Part shown: piece by piece, positions 1 through 10,111 of the stretch
Layout of the letters: every line of letters begins with the position of its first letter
Position numbering within the stretch: position 1 is the stretch's first letter
The notes under the pieces: model-generated
What the model was told of the DNA's origin: nothing
Database searches by the model: none
What the model saw: only the letters and a program-made list of their open reading frames with translations
Assembly (NCBI GenBank): GCA_014058105.1
Contig: JACGCM010002742.1
Location: 372,001-436,000 of the forward strand
Reading direction: 5' to 3'
Length of the DNA: 64,000 bases
DNA from: Kingdonia uniflora
Taxonomy: Eukaryota > Streptophyta > Magnoliopsida > Ranunculales > Circaeasteraceae
Made by a program: the position numbers and the translations under genes

Positions 1-3000
1 ATTCAGTTTGGAACAATCCTAGCATGTTGTTGGGCGTGATAAAGCTCTTTAAAATGATCGAACCTCTCAAATGAGTTGCCGGTTTCCAAGCTTCCCCGAA
101 TTGAGATCTAAAACATCAGATCGGTACAAAATCCGTTTCGTTCAAAATTTTAAAACGGGAATATTGCGATTCTTTTCGGAACAATCCTAGCATATTGTCG
201 GGCGATATGAAAGTCTTAAAAATAATCCAAACACTCAAACGAGGTACCGGTTGCCAAGCTTCTCCGAATTGCGATCGAAAGCATCCGAGAGGTACGAAAT
301 CCGTATCGATCAAAAATTCAAACCGGGTGTATTGCGATTTATTTGGTCACTTTCCTAGCATATATTGGGTTGATAGGAAACTCTTAATAAGGAATAAACC
401 TCTCAAATGACTTTCCGGTAGTAAAGCATCTCTGAATAATGATCTAAAGCATCAGAAATGTTTCAAATCTGTACCAGTATAAAATTCAAACCGGGAGAAT
501 TGCGATTCATTTGGAAACTATCATAGCATGGTGTCGGTCGAAACAAAACTTTTAAAAAAAATTAGCCTCTCAAACGAGTTGCCGGTGGCCAAGCTTCTCC
601 AAATTGCGATCTAAAGCATCGGAGAGGTACGAAATCCGTACCGGTCTGAAAATTAAACCGCGAGTATATCAATTAAGTTAGGAACAATCCTAGGATGTTG
701 TCGGGCGTGACCAAACTCGTTAAAATGATCGAACCTCTCAAATGAGTTGCCGGTGCCCAAACTTCTCCGAATTGTGATCTAAATCATCAGAGAAGTACAA
801 AATCCATTCTGGTCTAAAATATAAAAACTGGGAATATTGCGATTCTTTTCAGAATAAACTAAGCATGTTGTCGGGCGATATGAAAGCCATAAAAATAATT
901 CAAACTCTCAAACGAGGTACCGGTTGCCAAGCTTCTCCGAATTGTGTTCTAAAACATCGGAGAGGTACGAAATCTGTACCGGTCAAAAATTTAAACTGGG
1001 AGTATTGCGAGTCATTTGGTAACTATCTTAGCATATTTTCAGTCAAAACGAAGCTGATAAAAATAATCCAACCTCTTAAACGACCTTCCGGTAGCCAAGC
1101 TTTATAGAATTGCGATCTAAAGCATCAGAGAGGTATGAAATCCGTTTCGGCCAAAAAGTTAAATCGAGAGCATTGCGATTCATTTCGTAACTATCCAAGC
1201 ATGGTGTCAGTCAAAACGAAAATCATAAAAATGATCCAACCGCTCAAACGAGTTACCGGTAGCCAAGCTTCTCCAAATTGCGATCTAAAGCATCTGAGAG
1301 GTACGAAATCCGTTCCGGTCAAAAATTTAAACCGGGAGTATTGCCATTCATTTGGGAACAATCCTAGCCTGTTTTCGGGCGTTAAAAAACTCATAAAAAT
1401 TATCTAACCTCTCAAACGAGTTATCGGTAGCAATGCAACTCCGAATAGGAATCTAAAGCATCGGAGAGGTACGAAATCCGTACCGATCAAAAATTCAAAC
1501 TGGGAGTATTGCGAGTGATTTGGTAACTATCTTCGCATATTATCAGTTGAAGCGAAACTGATAAAAATATTCCAACCTCTCAAACGACCTTTAGGTAGCC
1601 AAGCTTCAAAGAATTGCAATCTAAAGCATCGGAGAGGTATGAAATCCGTACCGGTAAAAAATTTAAATCGGGAGTATTGCGATTAATTTTGTCACTATCC
1701 TAGCACAGTGTCAGTCGAAACGAAAATCCTAAAAACGATCTGACCTCTCAAACGAGTAGCCAGTAGCCAAGCATCTCAAAATTGCGATCTAAAGCATCGG
1801 AAAGGTACAAACTCCGTACGGGTGAAAAATTCAAACCGGGAGTATTGCCATTCATTTGGAAACAATCTGAGCATGTATTTGATTGAAATAAAACTCTTAA
1901 AAATGATCTAACCTCACAAACGATTTGCCGGTAGCAAAGCATCCCTGAATAGCGATCTAAAGCATAGGAGAAATACGTAACCGATACCGGTCAAAAATAT
2001 AAACCGAGATTATAGCGATTCATTTGGTAACAATCCTAGCATGTTTTTGGTAAAAAAAAAACTCTTCAAAAATATCCAACCTCTAAAACGAGATGCTAGT
2101 AGCCATGTTTCTCCGTATTGCGACCTAAAGCGTCGGAGAGGTACGAAATCTGCACCAGTCAAAAATTCAAATCGGGAGAATAACAATTCAGTTTGGAACA
2201 GTCCTAGCATGTTGTTGGGCGTGATAAAACTTTTTAAAATGATCGAACCACTCAAATGAGTTGCCGGTTTCCAAGCTTCTCCGAGTTGTGATCTAAAACA
2301 TCAGAGCGGTACAAAATCCGTTTCAGTGAAAAATTTAAACCGGGAATATTGCGATTCATTTTGGAATAATCCTAACATGTTTTTGGGCGATATGAAAGTC
2401 TTAAAAATAATCCAAATACTCAAATGGGGTACTCGTTGCCAAGCTTCACTGAATTGCAATCTAAAGCATCGGAGAGGTACGAAATCCGTATCGATCAAAA
2501 ATTTAAACTGGGTGCATTGCGATTCATTTGGTCACTTTCCTAGCATATATTTGGTTGATAGGAAACTCTTAATCATGATTAAACCTCTCAATCGACTTTC
2601 CGGCAGCAAAGCATCTCTGAATAATGATCTAAAGCATCGGAGAGGTTTCAAATCTGTACCTGTCAAAAATTCAAACTGGGAGTTTTGCGATTCAATTAGA
2701 AACTATCCTAGCATGGTGTCGGTCGAAACAAAACTCTTAAAAAAAATCAACCTCTCAAACGAGTTGTCGGTAGCCAAGCTTCTCCAAATTACGATCTAAA
2801 GCATCGGAGAGGTACGAAATCCGTACCATTCTAAAATTCAAACCGCGAGTATATCAATTAAGTTAGGAACAATCCTAGCATGTTGTCGGGCGTGACCAAA
2901 CTCGTTAAAATGATCGAACCTCTCAAATTAGTTGTCGGTACCTAAGCTTCTCCGAATTGCGATCTAAATAATCAAAGCAGTACAAAATCTGTTCTGATCT

Positions 3001-3394
3001 AAAATTCAAACCGAGAATATTGCGATTCTTTTCAGAATAATCCAAACATGTTGTCAGGCGATATGAAAGCCATAAAAATAATCCAAGCTCTCAAATGAGG
3101 TACCGGTTGCCAAGCTTCTCCGAATTGTGTTCTAAAGCATCGGAGAGGTACGAAATCTGTACCGGTCAAAAATTCAAACTAGAAGTATTGCGAGTAATTT
3201 GGTAACTATCTTAGCATATTTTAAGTCAAAACGAAACTGATAAAAATAATTTAACCTCTTAAACGACCTTCCGGTAGCCAAGCTTCAAAGAATTGCGATC
3301 TAAAGTATCAGAGAGGTATGAAATCTTTTCTGGCCAAAAAGTTAAATCGGGAGCATTGCGATTCATTTCGTAACTATCCAAGCATGGTGTCAGT

Positions 3395-3480
3395 CGAAAC
3401 GAAATGCGATCTAAAGCATCGGGGAGGTTCGAAATCCGTACCGATAAAAAATTCATACCGGGAGTATTGCGATTCATTTG
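3395..3480. repeat. Truncated satellite monomer at an HOR junction
   Basis: After GTCGAAACGAAA the sequence passes straight to TGCGATCTAAAGCATCGG. About 58 bp that normally lie between these motifs (the CTTAAAAATGATCC to AAGCTTCTCC part) are missing. The monomer types on the two sides are not neighbours in the 13-mer order, so the deletion coincides with a jump between HOR positions. Confidence 0.8.
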
Positions 3481-4262
3481 GTCACTATCTTAACATGCAT
3501 TTGGTCAAGAAGAAACTCTTAAAAATGATGAAATCTCTCAAACGACTTGCCGGTAGCAAAGCTTCTCTGAATAGTTATCTAAAGCACCGGAGAGGTTTAA
3601 AATCTGTACTGGTTAAAAATTCAAACCAGGAGTATTGCAATTCATTTGGAAACTATCCTTGCATGGTGTCGGTCGAAACGAAACTCTTAAAAATGAATCA
3701 ACCTCTCTAACGTGTTGCTGGTAGCCAAACTTCTTCAAATTACGATTTAAAGCATCGGAGAGGTACAAAATCCGTACCGATCAAAAATTAAAGCAAGGAG
3801 TTTTGCGATTCATTTGGAAACTATCCTAGCATGGTGTCGGTCGAAACGAAATTTTAAAAAAAAATCAACCTCTCAAACGTGTTTCCGGTAGCCAAGCTTC
3901 TCTAAATTGCGATCTAAAGCTTCAAAGCGGTACGAAATCTGTACCAGTCTAAAATTCAAACCGGGAGTATATCAATTCAGTTAGGAATAATCCTATCTTG
4001 TTGTCCGGCGTGACCAAACTCGTTAAAATGATCGAACCTCACAAACGAGTTGTTGGTACCAAAGCTTCTCCGAATTGTGATCTAAATCATCAGAGCGGTA
4101 CAAAATCTGCTGTGGTCAAAAATTTAAATCGGGAATATTGTGATTCGTTTCAGAACAACCCAAACATGTTTTCGGGCGATATGAAATCCTTAAAAATAAT
4201 CCAAACTCTTAAACGAGGTACCGGTTGCCAAACTTCCCCGAATTGGGTTCTAAAGCATCGGA

Positions 4263-4278
4263 GAGGTACGAAATCCGT
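4263..4278. repeat. Left target-site duplication of LINE
   Basis: GAGGTACGAAATCCGT directly before the T-run. It matches 6172-6187 (GAGGTACAAAATCCGT) at 15 of 16 positions. The motif is an ordinary part of the monomer, but here the monomer is cut after the left copy and continues from the right copy, as expected for a target-primed insertion. Confidence 0.85.
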
Positions 4279-4287
4279 TTTTTTTTT
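4278..4287 (-). other. LINE poly(A) tail (plus-strand T10)
   Basis: Ten consecutive T on the plus strand, immediately after the left target-site duplication; the first T is shared with it. In element orientation this is the 3' poly(A) tract, which fixes the strand of the LINE as minus. Confidence 0.8.
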
Positions 4288-4670
4288 GGAAAGTGAGCTT
4301 GGATTAAAAAAAAAGAAAAAATACAAACGTGATGCTACTCCTTCCCTCAAAACAAAAGCGTTAGAGAGCAAGGAATAACAAGAGAAATAGTTATTAAAAG
4401 CAATTCCCTCATGGTAGGCACACCAAAAGAGACGAAACTATAATAAACAATTAACCCTTAAAACAAATCCCATAAGCAAGATGGGACCAGCCCATATCTA
4501 TGTTAAGCAAGTTCAGAGATAAGTCTTTAAAGACTTTCGAATTAAATGGTCTTCAATTTCCTACTAGACAGGTGCGTGGTACAAACCAAAGCCGACTCAG
4601 ACCCTTTGATACACAAATCTAGGGCAACAATCTTTTTTAGTTCTTTGCAGAAGTCTTCAACAGCAATCTC

Positions 4671-5642
4671 CTACCAGATTAGACCAGGGTACATACCAGC
4701 AAGAAGGTCTGCTGCTTTGTTTGTTTCTCGAAAAATATGAATGATTAGAAACTGTTCGAACAAGGCAATAAGTCTCCAGATGTCTTTCAAGATCCATTTT
4801 GCTTCCCAGGGAGGATCAGCAACCTTGTTGATGTACATAATTGCAAGCAGAGAGTCAGATCCAAGGCAAGCTCTTTTAACTTCATTGTTAATCGCTAGTT
4901 GTAGACCCATTCTGATCCCTTGTAGCTCATGAACAGGAACTGTGATACCCTTTGAACTACCTATAGCAGCATACACTACAAATCCCAAATGAGTTCTAAT
5001 AATAGTACCACAACCTCCAAAATTACCTGACAGAGAACCATCAGTGTTGATCATGTGCTCTCCTAGTTCAGGTCTTGTCCAAGAGCAATTGATCACAACT
5101 TTATGCATGTAGGAAGCTGAGATATTTAAATTGTCCATGAATTTCCTGTTTCTGTCATTATCCTCCACCGAGTTTGTGTTACAAGTCAATTTGCATTTAA
5201 TCTCAGTAACAGTTTCCTGCAGGATTTGATTAGCTTGCTTCTGATTGTTTCTAAAAAAATTGTTGTTCCTTTCAGCCCAAACATGGTAATAAAATGCATT
5301 AAAGGCAAGTTTTTTTGCAATAGCAATAGGATCACTACCAGCAAAATGTGAAACACACCAAGTAATTTCATCATTCCAATTTGTATAGTTGTGGACCATA
5401 CCCAAAACATTCAAAATCCCATCCCATATGTGCTTTGTAAAAGGACAGTAAAAGAATAGATGCTCCTCAGATTCACAAAAAGCACTAAATAAGAGACAAT
5501 TAATACTATTAATAGATCCCCATAAGAGGAGCTTGTCTTGAGTTTTAAGAGCCATTTTTAGAGCTAGCCACGTAATAAAACTATGTCTTTTAGTAGCCTG
5601 AGGGAACCAAACAAGTTTAGTCCATTGCAATCTAGGATATGT
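4671..5642 (-). pseudogene. LINE ORF2 C-terminus: zf-RVT plus RNase H
   Basis: The longest open stretch of the LINE, about 320 residues. It begins after a TAG stop and has no genuine start codon: the first usable codon is TTG at 5630, in mid-domain. Residues counted from that TTG. Residues 1-70 match the zf-RVT region of plant LINEs (KLVWFPQATKRHSFITWLAL, then HLFFYCPF...IW). Of its usual Cys/His ligands C45, H57 and C62 are present, while the second Cys of the expected C-x2-C appears to be Phe48. Residues about 107-127 carry the common AFNAFYYHVWAERNN segment. Residues about 193-312 are an RNase H fold of the RVT_3 type with a complete putative catalytic set: D197 (NTDGS), E235 (HELQG), D259 (GSDS), D308 (KAADLL). 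In the living element this domain would degrade RNA in RNA:DNA hybrids during target-primed reverse transcription. It ends at a TAG at 4671. The upstream half is frameshifted, so this is a remnant rather than a gene. Confidence 0.9.
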
Positions 5643-6171
5643 CTAAGGAAGTTATGTGTATCCTTAAGTGAGTATTCACCATTACTACTAGCTATCCAAA
5701 CAACTTCATCAGAGCTCCCATTATGTATGTCAACATTTCCCAGTGGACTTGAGAAGTCATCAACAAAGGTTGAGAGACTAGGAGGTATATTCCAATCACC
5801 ATTATGAATTATATTGCTAACATAAGCATTTCTATTAAGAATAGAGTCATATGTGAAGTGGGATTGGTAAAAGGGTAGGAGGGGGGCCCTTTGGATGCCA
5901 ATGGTCATACCATAATCTAGTCTCCCCCCCATAACCAATAGTCTATAAGGCCATTGTACTAGCAGTTCCCAGCTCTTGAAGTAATTTCCTCCTACACCAG
6001 CTACAATCAGCTGTAGGGCTAATGCTCCATAAGCTCCTACCCCTCAAGTAGTTCGTAGTAATCCAGTGGACCCAAATGTTCTCCTTTTGGGCTATAAGAG
6101 CCCAAATCTGCCTCATAATAGCTGCTTTATTAGTGGTCACAATATTCCTGATGTTCAACCCTCCCTGGATG
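5643..6171 (-). pseudogene. LINE ORF2 fragment, RT tail and connector, frameshifted
   Basis: The upstream part of the same coding region, broken by about three frameshifts. Segment one (6171 to about 5945) reads GGLNIRN...NKAAIMRQIWAL...WVHWITTNYL, the conserved stretch just after the LINE RT domain. Segment two (about 5925-5885) is in another frame and carries TRLWYDHWHPKGP. Segment three (about 5883-5650) is in the third frame, with PFYQSHFTYDS, WNIPPSLSTFVDD and VVWIASSNGEYSLKDT. The first two shifts lie near homopolymers (plus-strand C7 at 5924-5930, G6 at 5881-5886); the third lies near 5645. The 5' end at 6171 is the truncation point of the insertion. Confidence 0.85.
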
Positions 6172-6187
6172 GAGGTACAAAATCCGT
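6172..6187. repeat. Right target-site duplication of LINE
   Basis: GAGGTACAAAATCCGT, 15 of 16 identical to 4263-4278. The satellite monomer continues from here with ACCGGTCAAAAATTC, so the two flanks rejoin into one complete monomer when the insert is ignored. Confidence 0.85.
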
Positions 6188-6974
6188 ACCGGTCAAAAAT
6201 TCAAACTGGGAGTATTGCGAGTCATTTGGTAACTATCCTAGCAAATTTTTAGTCAAAACGAAACTGATAAAAGTAATCCGACCTCTTAAACGACCTTCCG
6301 GTAGCCAAGCTTCAAAACATTGCGATCTAAAGCATCAGAGAGGTATGAAATCCGTACCGGCCAAAAAGTTAAATCGGGAGTATTGCGATTCATTTCGTAA
6401 CTATCCCAGCATGGTGTCAGTCGAAGCGAAAATCTTAAAAAAGATACAACCACTCAAAGGAGTTGCCGGGAGTAAAGTTTCTCCAAATTGCAATCTAAAG
6501 CATCGGAGAGGTTCGAAATCCGTTCCAGTCAAAAATTAAAGCAGGGAGTATTGCCATTCATTTGGTAATTATACAAGTATATATTTGATTGAAGCAAAAC
6601 TCTTAAAAATGATATAACCTCTCAAACGACTTGACGGTTGCAAGCATCTCTGAATAACGATCTAAAGCATCTGAGACGTACGAAATCGGTACCGATCAAA
6701 AATTCAAACTGGGATAATTGCGATTCAGTTGGTAACAATCCTTGCATGTTTTCGGTCAAAACATAGCTCTTAAAAAATATTGAACCTCTAAAACAAGTTG
6801 CTTGTAGCCATGCTTCTCCGTATTGTGATCTAAAGCGTCGAAGAGGTACGAAATCAGTACCGTTCAAAAATTCAAACCGAGGAGTATATCAATTCAGCTA
6901 GAAATAATCCTAGCATGTTGTCAGGCATGACCAAACTCTTTAAAAATGAAACCTCCCAAGTGAGTTGCCGGTAG
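6172..6974. repeat. Satellite array, end of 13-mer domain
   Basis: Continuation of the interrupted monomer and about four further monomers of the 13-mer family (variants at about 6230, 6405, 6570 and 6735). They lead into the first monomer of the 18-mer domain at about 6900. No gene or RNA is seen. Confidence 0.93.
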
Positions 6975-9900
6975 CTAAGCTTTTCTAAACATCGGAGAGG
7001 ATCAAAATCCGTTACCATCAAAAATTCAAACCGGGAATATTGCGATTCATTTCGGAATAATCTAAGCATATTGTCGAATGATACAAAAGTCTTAAAAATG
7101 ATCTAAACTCTCAAGCGAGTTGCCGGTAGCCAAGCTTCTTCGAATTGCGATCTAAAGCATCGGTGAGGTGCGAAATCCGCACCGGTCAAAAATTTAAACC
7201 GGGGGCATTGCGATTCATTTGGTAACTATCCTAGCATGGTGTCGGTCGAAACGAAACTCTTAAAAATGACCCAACCTCTTAAATGACATTTCGGTAGCCA
7301 AGCTTCTCTAAAAGGCGATATAAAGCATCGGACTGGTACAAAATCCATACCGGTCAAAAATTCAAACCGGGAGTACATCATTTCATTTAGGAATAATCCT
7401 AGCATGTTGTCGGGCGAGACCAAACTTTTTGAAATGATTGAACCTCTCAAATGAGTTGCCGTTAGCCAAACATCTCATAATAACGATCTAAAGCAATGGA
7501 TAGGTAGGGAATTCGTACCGGTCAAAAATTCAAACCGGGAGTATGGCGATTCAATTGGTAACTATATGCATGTATTTGGTTGTAACGAAACTCATCAAAA
7601 TGATCCAAGCTCTAAAACGAGTTGCCGGTAGCCAACCTTCTCCGAATTTAGATCTAAAGCATCAGAGAGGTACGAAATCCGTACTGGTCAAAAATTCAAA
7701 CTGGGAGTATTGCAATTCATTTTGTAGCTATCCTAGTATAAATTTGTACGAAGAAAAATTCTTAAAAATGATCCTACCTTTCAAATGACATGCCGGTAGC
7801 AAAGCTTCTCTAAATAGCAACCTAAAGCATCGGATAGATACGAAATCGGTACAGGTCAAAAATTCAAGCGAGGATTATAGCAATTCATTTGGTAACCATC
7901 CAAGATTGTTTTCGGTCAAAACAAAGCACTTCAAAAATATCTAACATCTCAAACGAGTTGCTGGTAGCCATCCTTCTCTGTATTAGGATTAAAATTGTCG
8001 GAGAGATACAAAATCCGATAAGAATAATCCAAGCATATTGTCTGGTGAGATAAAACTCATTAAAGTGAACGAACCTCTCAAATGACTTGCCGGTAGCCAA
8101 GCTTTTCTGAATTAATATCTTAAACATCGAAGCGGTACAAAATTCTATCCCGTCAAGAATTTAAACCGGGAATATTGCGATTCATTTCGGAACTATCCTA
8201 GCATGTTGTAGGGCGATATGAAAGTCTTTAAAATGATCCAAACTCAGAAATGATATGTCGGTAGCCAAGCTTCCCCAAATTGCGATCTAAAGCGCCGAAG
8301 AGGTACGAAATCCGTTTCGGTCAAAAATTCAAACCGGGAATATTACGATTCATTTTGGAACAATCCTAGCATATTGTCGTGCGATACGAAAGTCTAAAAA
8401 ATAATCCAAACTCTCAAACGAGGTACCGGTTGCCAAGCTTCTCCGAAATGCGATCTAATGCATCGGGGAGGTTCGAAATCCCTATCGATCAAAAAATCAT
8501 ACCGGGAGTATTGCGATTTATTTGGTCACTATCCTAGCATGTATTTGGACAAGAAGAAACTCTTAAAAATGATGAAATCTCTCAAACGACTTGCCTGTAG
8601 CAAAGCGTCTCTCAATTGCGATCTAAAGCGTCGGAGAGGAACAAAATCGGTACCGGTCAAAAATTTAAAATGGGATGATTGCAATTCATTTGGTAACAAT
8701 CCTAACAGTTTTTTGGCCAAGAAGAAACTCTAAAAAAAATATTCAACCTCTCAAATGGCTTACTGGCAGCAATGCTCCTCCAGATTAGGACGAAAAGCAT
8801 CGGAGAGTTACAAAATTTGTACCGGCCAAAAATTTGAACCGGGAATATATCGATTGATTTAGGTACAATCCTAGCATGTTGTCGGGCGAGAAAAAACTTT
8901 TAGAAATGATCGAACCTCTCAAATGAGTTGCCGATAGCCTAGCTTCTCTGAATTGCGATCTAAAGAATCGAAAAGGATTAAAATAAGTTATGCTCAAAAA
9001 TTAAAACAGGGAGTATTGCGATTCATTTGGTAACTAACCTAGCATTGTGTCAGTTAAAACAAAACTCTTAAAAGCGATCTAACTTCACAAACGAGTTGCT
9101 GGTAGCTAAGCTTCTCCTAATTGCGACCTAAAACAATAGAGCGGTAAAAAATCCGTTTCGGCCAAAAATTTAAACCGGTAATATTGCGATTCATTTCGGA
9201 ACAATCCTAGGAGGTTGTCGGGCGATATGAAAGTCTAAAAAATAATCCAAACTCTCGAACGAGGTACCGGTTGCCAAGCTTCTCCGAAATGCAATCTAAA
9301 GCATCGGGGAGGTTCGAAATCCCTATCGATCAAAAATTCATACTGGGAGTATTGCGATTTATTTGTCCACTATCCTAGCATGTATTTGGACAAAAACAAA
9401 CTCTTAAAAATGATGAAATCTCTCAAACCACTTGCTTGTAGCAATGCGTCTCTGAATAGTGATCTAAAGCATCGGGGAGGTTTAAAATCTGTACCGGTAA
9501 AAAATTCAAACCGGGAGTATTGCGATTCATTTGGAAACTATTTTTGCATGGTGTCGGTCGAAGCGAAACTCATCAAAAAGAATCAACCTCTCCATCGTGT
9601 TGCCGGTAGCCAAGCTTCTTCAAATTGCGATCTAAAGGATCGGAGAGGTACGAAATCCGTATCGGTCTAAAATTCAAACCGGGAGTATTGCAATTCATTT
9701 GGAAACAATCCTAGCACGTAATTGATTGAAATGCAACTTTTAAAAATGATATAGCCTCTCAAACGACTTGCCGGTAGCAAAGCATCCCTAGATAGCGATC
9801 TAAAGCATCGGAGAAGTATGAAATCGGTACTGGTCAAAAATTAAAACCAGGATTATAGCGATTAATTTGGTAACAATCCTAACATGTTTTCGGTCAATAA

Positions 9901-10111
9901 AAATCTTGTCTAAGATATCCAACCTCTAAAATAAGTTGCTGGTAGCGATGCTTATCCGTATTGCGATCAAAAACGTCGGAGAGGTACGAAATCAGTACCT
10001 GTCAAAAATTCAAACCGGGAGTATATCAATTAAGTTAGGAACAATCCTAGAATGTTGTCAGGCGTGACCAAACTCTTTATAAATGTAACCTCCCAAATGA
10101 GTTACCAGTAG
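6975..10111. repeat. 18-mer HOR unit 1 (19 monomers, 3137 bp)
   Basis: Starts at a diagnostic shortened monomer (CTAAGCTTTTCTAAACATCG at 6975), whose next copy is at 10112. A second marker, a monomer lacking about 41 bp (AGAATAATCC at 8021), recurs at 11158, again 3137 bp on. The unit is one monomer longer than its neighbours. The extra length lies at about 8350-8620, where a patch resembling other monomers of the same HOR is spliced in (see finding). Confidence 0.93.

Larger units (their letters stand above)
1..4278. repeat. 168-bp satellite array, 13-monomer HOR
   Basis: Tandem monomers of about 168 bp. Marker monomers recur at about 2185 bp: the variant reading GTTGTTGGGCGTGAT is at about 24 and again at about 2209, and the GATATGAAAGTC variant is at 204 and 2389. 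This is 13 x 168. I could follow thirteen distinguishable monomer types in order from 1 to about 2200. The second copy runs in the same order until about 3404, where it jumps to another monomer type. Short open frames here are by-products of the 56-codon monomer. No promoter, RNA gene or host gene is seen. The array is cut at 4278 by a LINE insertion and resumes in the same monomer at 6172. Confidence 0.96.
4279..6171 (-). mobile_element. 5'-truncated plant L1-type LINE
   Basis: A non-satellite insert of about 1.9 kb in the middle of a satellite monomer. The 3' end is on the left: a run of ten T (4278-4287, poly(A) in element sense) abuts the left 16-bp duplication. The 5' end is on the right at about 6171, inside coding sequence just after the reverse transcriptase core, so most of the element was never inserted. 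Read on the minus strand it encodes, in order, the tail of the RT region, a connecting segment, a zf-RVT domain and an RNase H domain, then about 390 bp of 3' untranslated sequence (4279-4670). The untranslated part also has an A-rich plus-strand tract near 4305-4323. The reading frame is broken, so the copy is non-autonomous and dead. Confidence 0.92.

Noticed and set aside
4741..4932. Plus-strand ORFs of 60-75 codons at 4546-5807
   Set aside because: They are antisense shadows of the minus-strand LINE coding region.
6066..6539. 157-codon plus-strand ORF spanning LINE end and satellite
   Set aside because: Chance fusion of antisense LINE sequence with the satellite frame across the target-site duplication.
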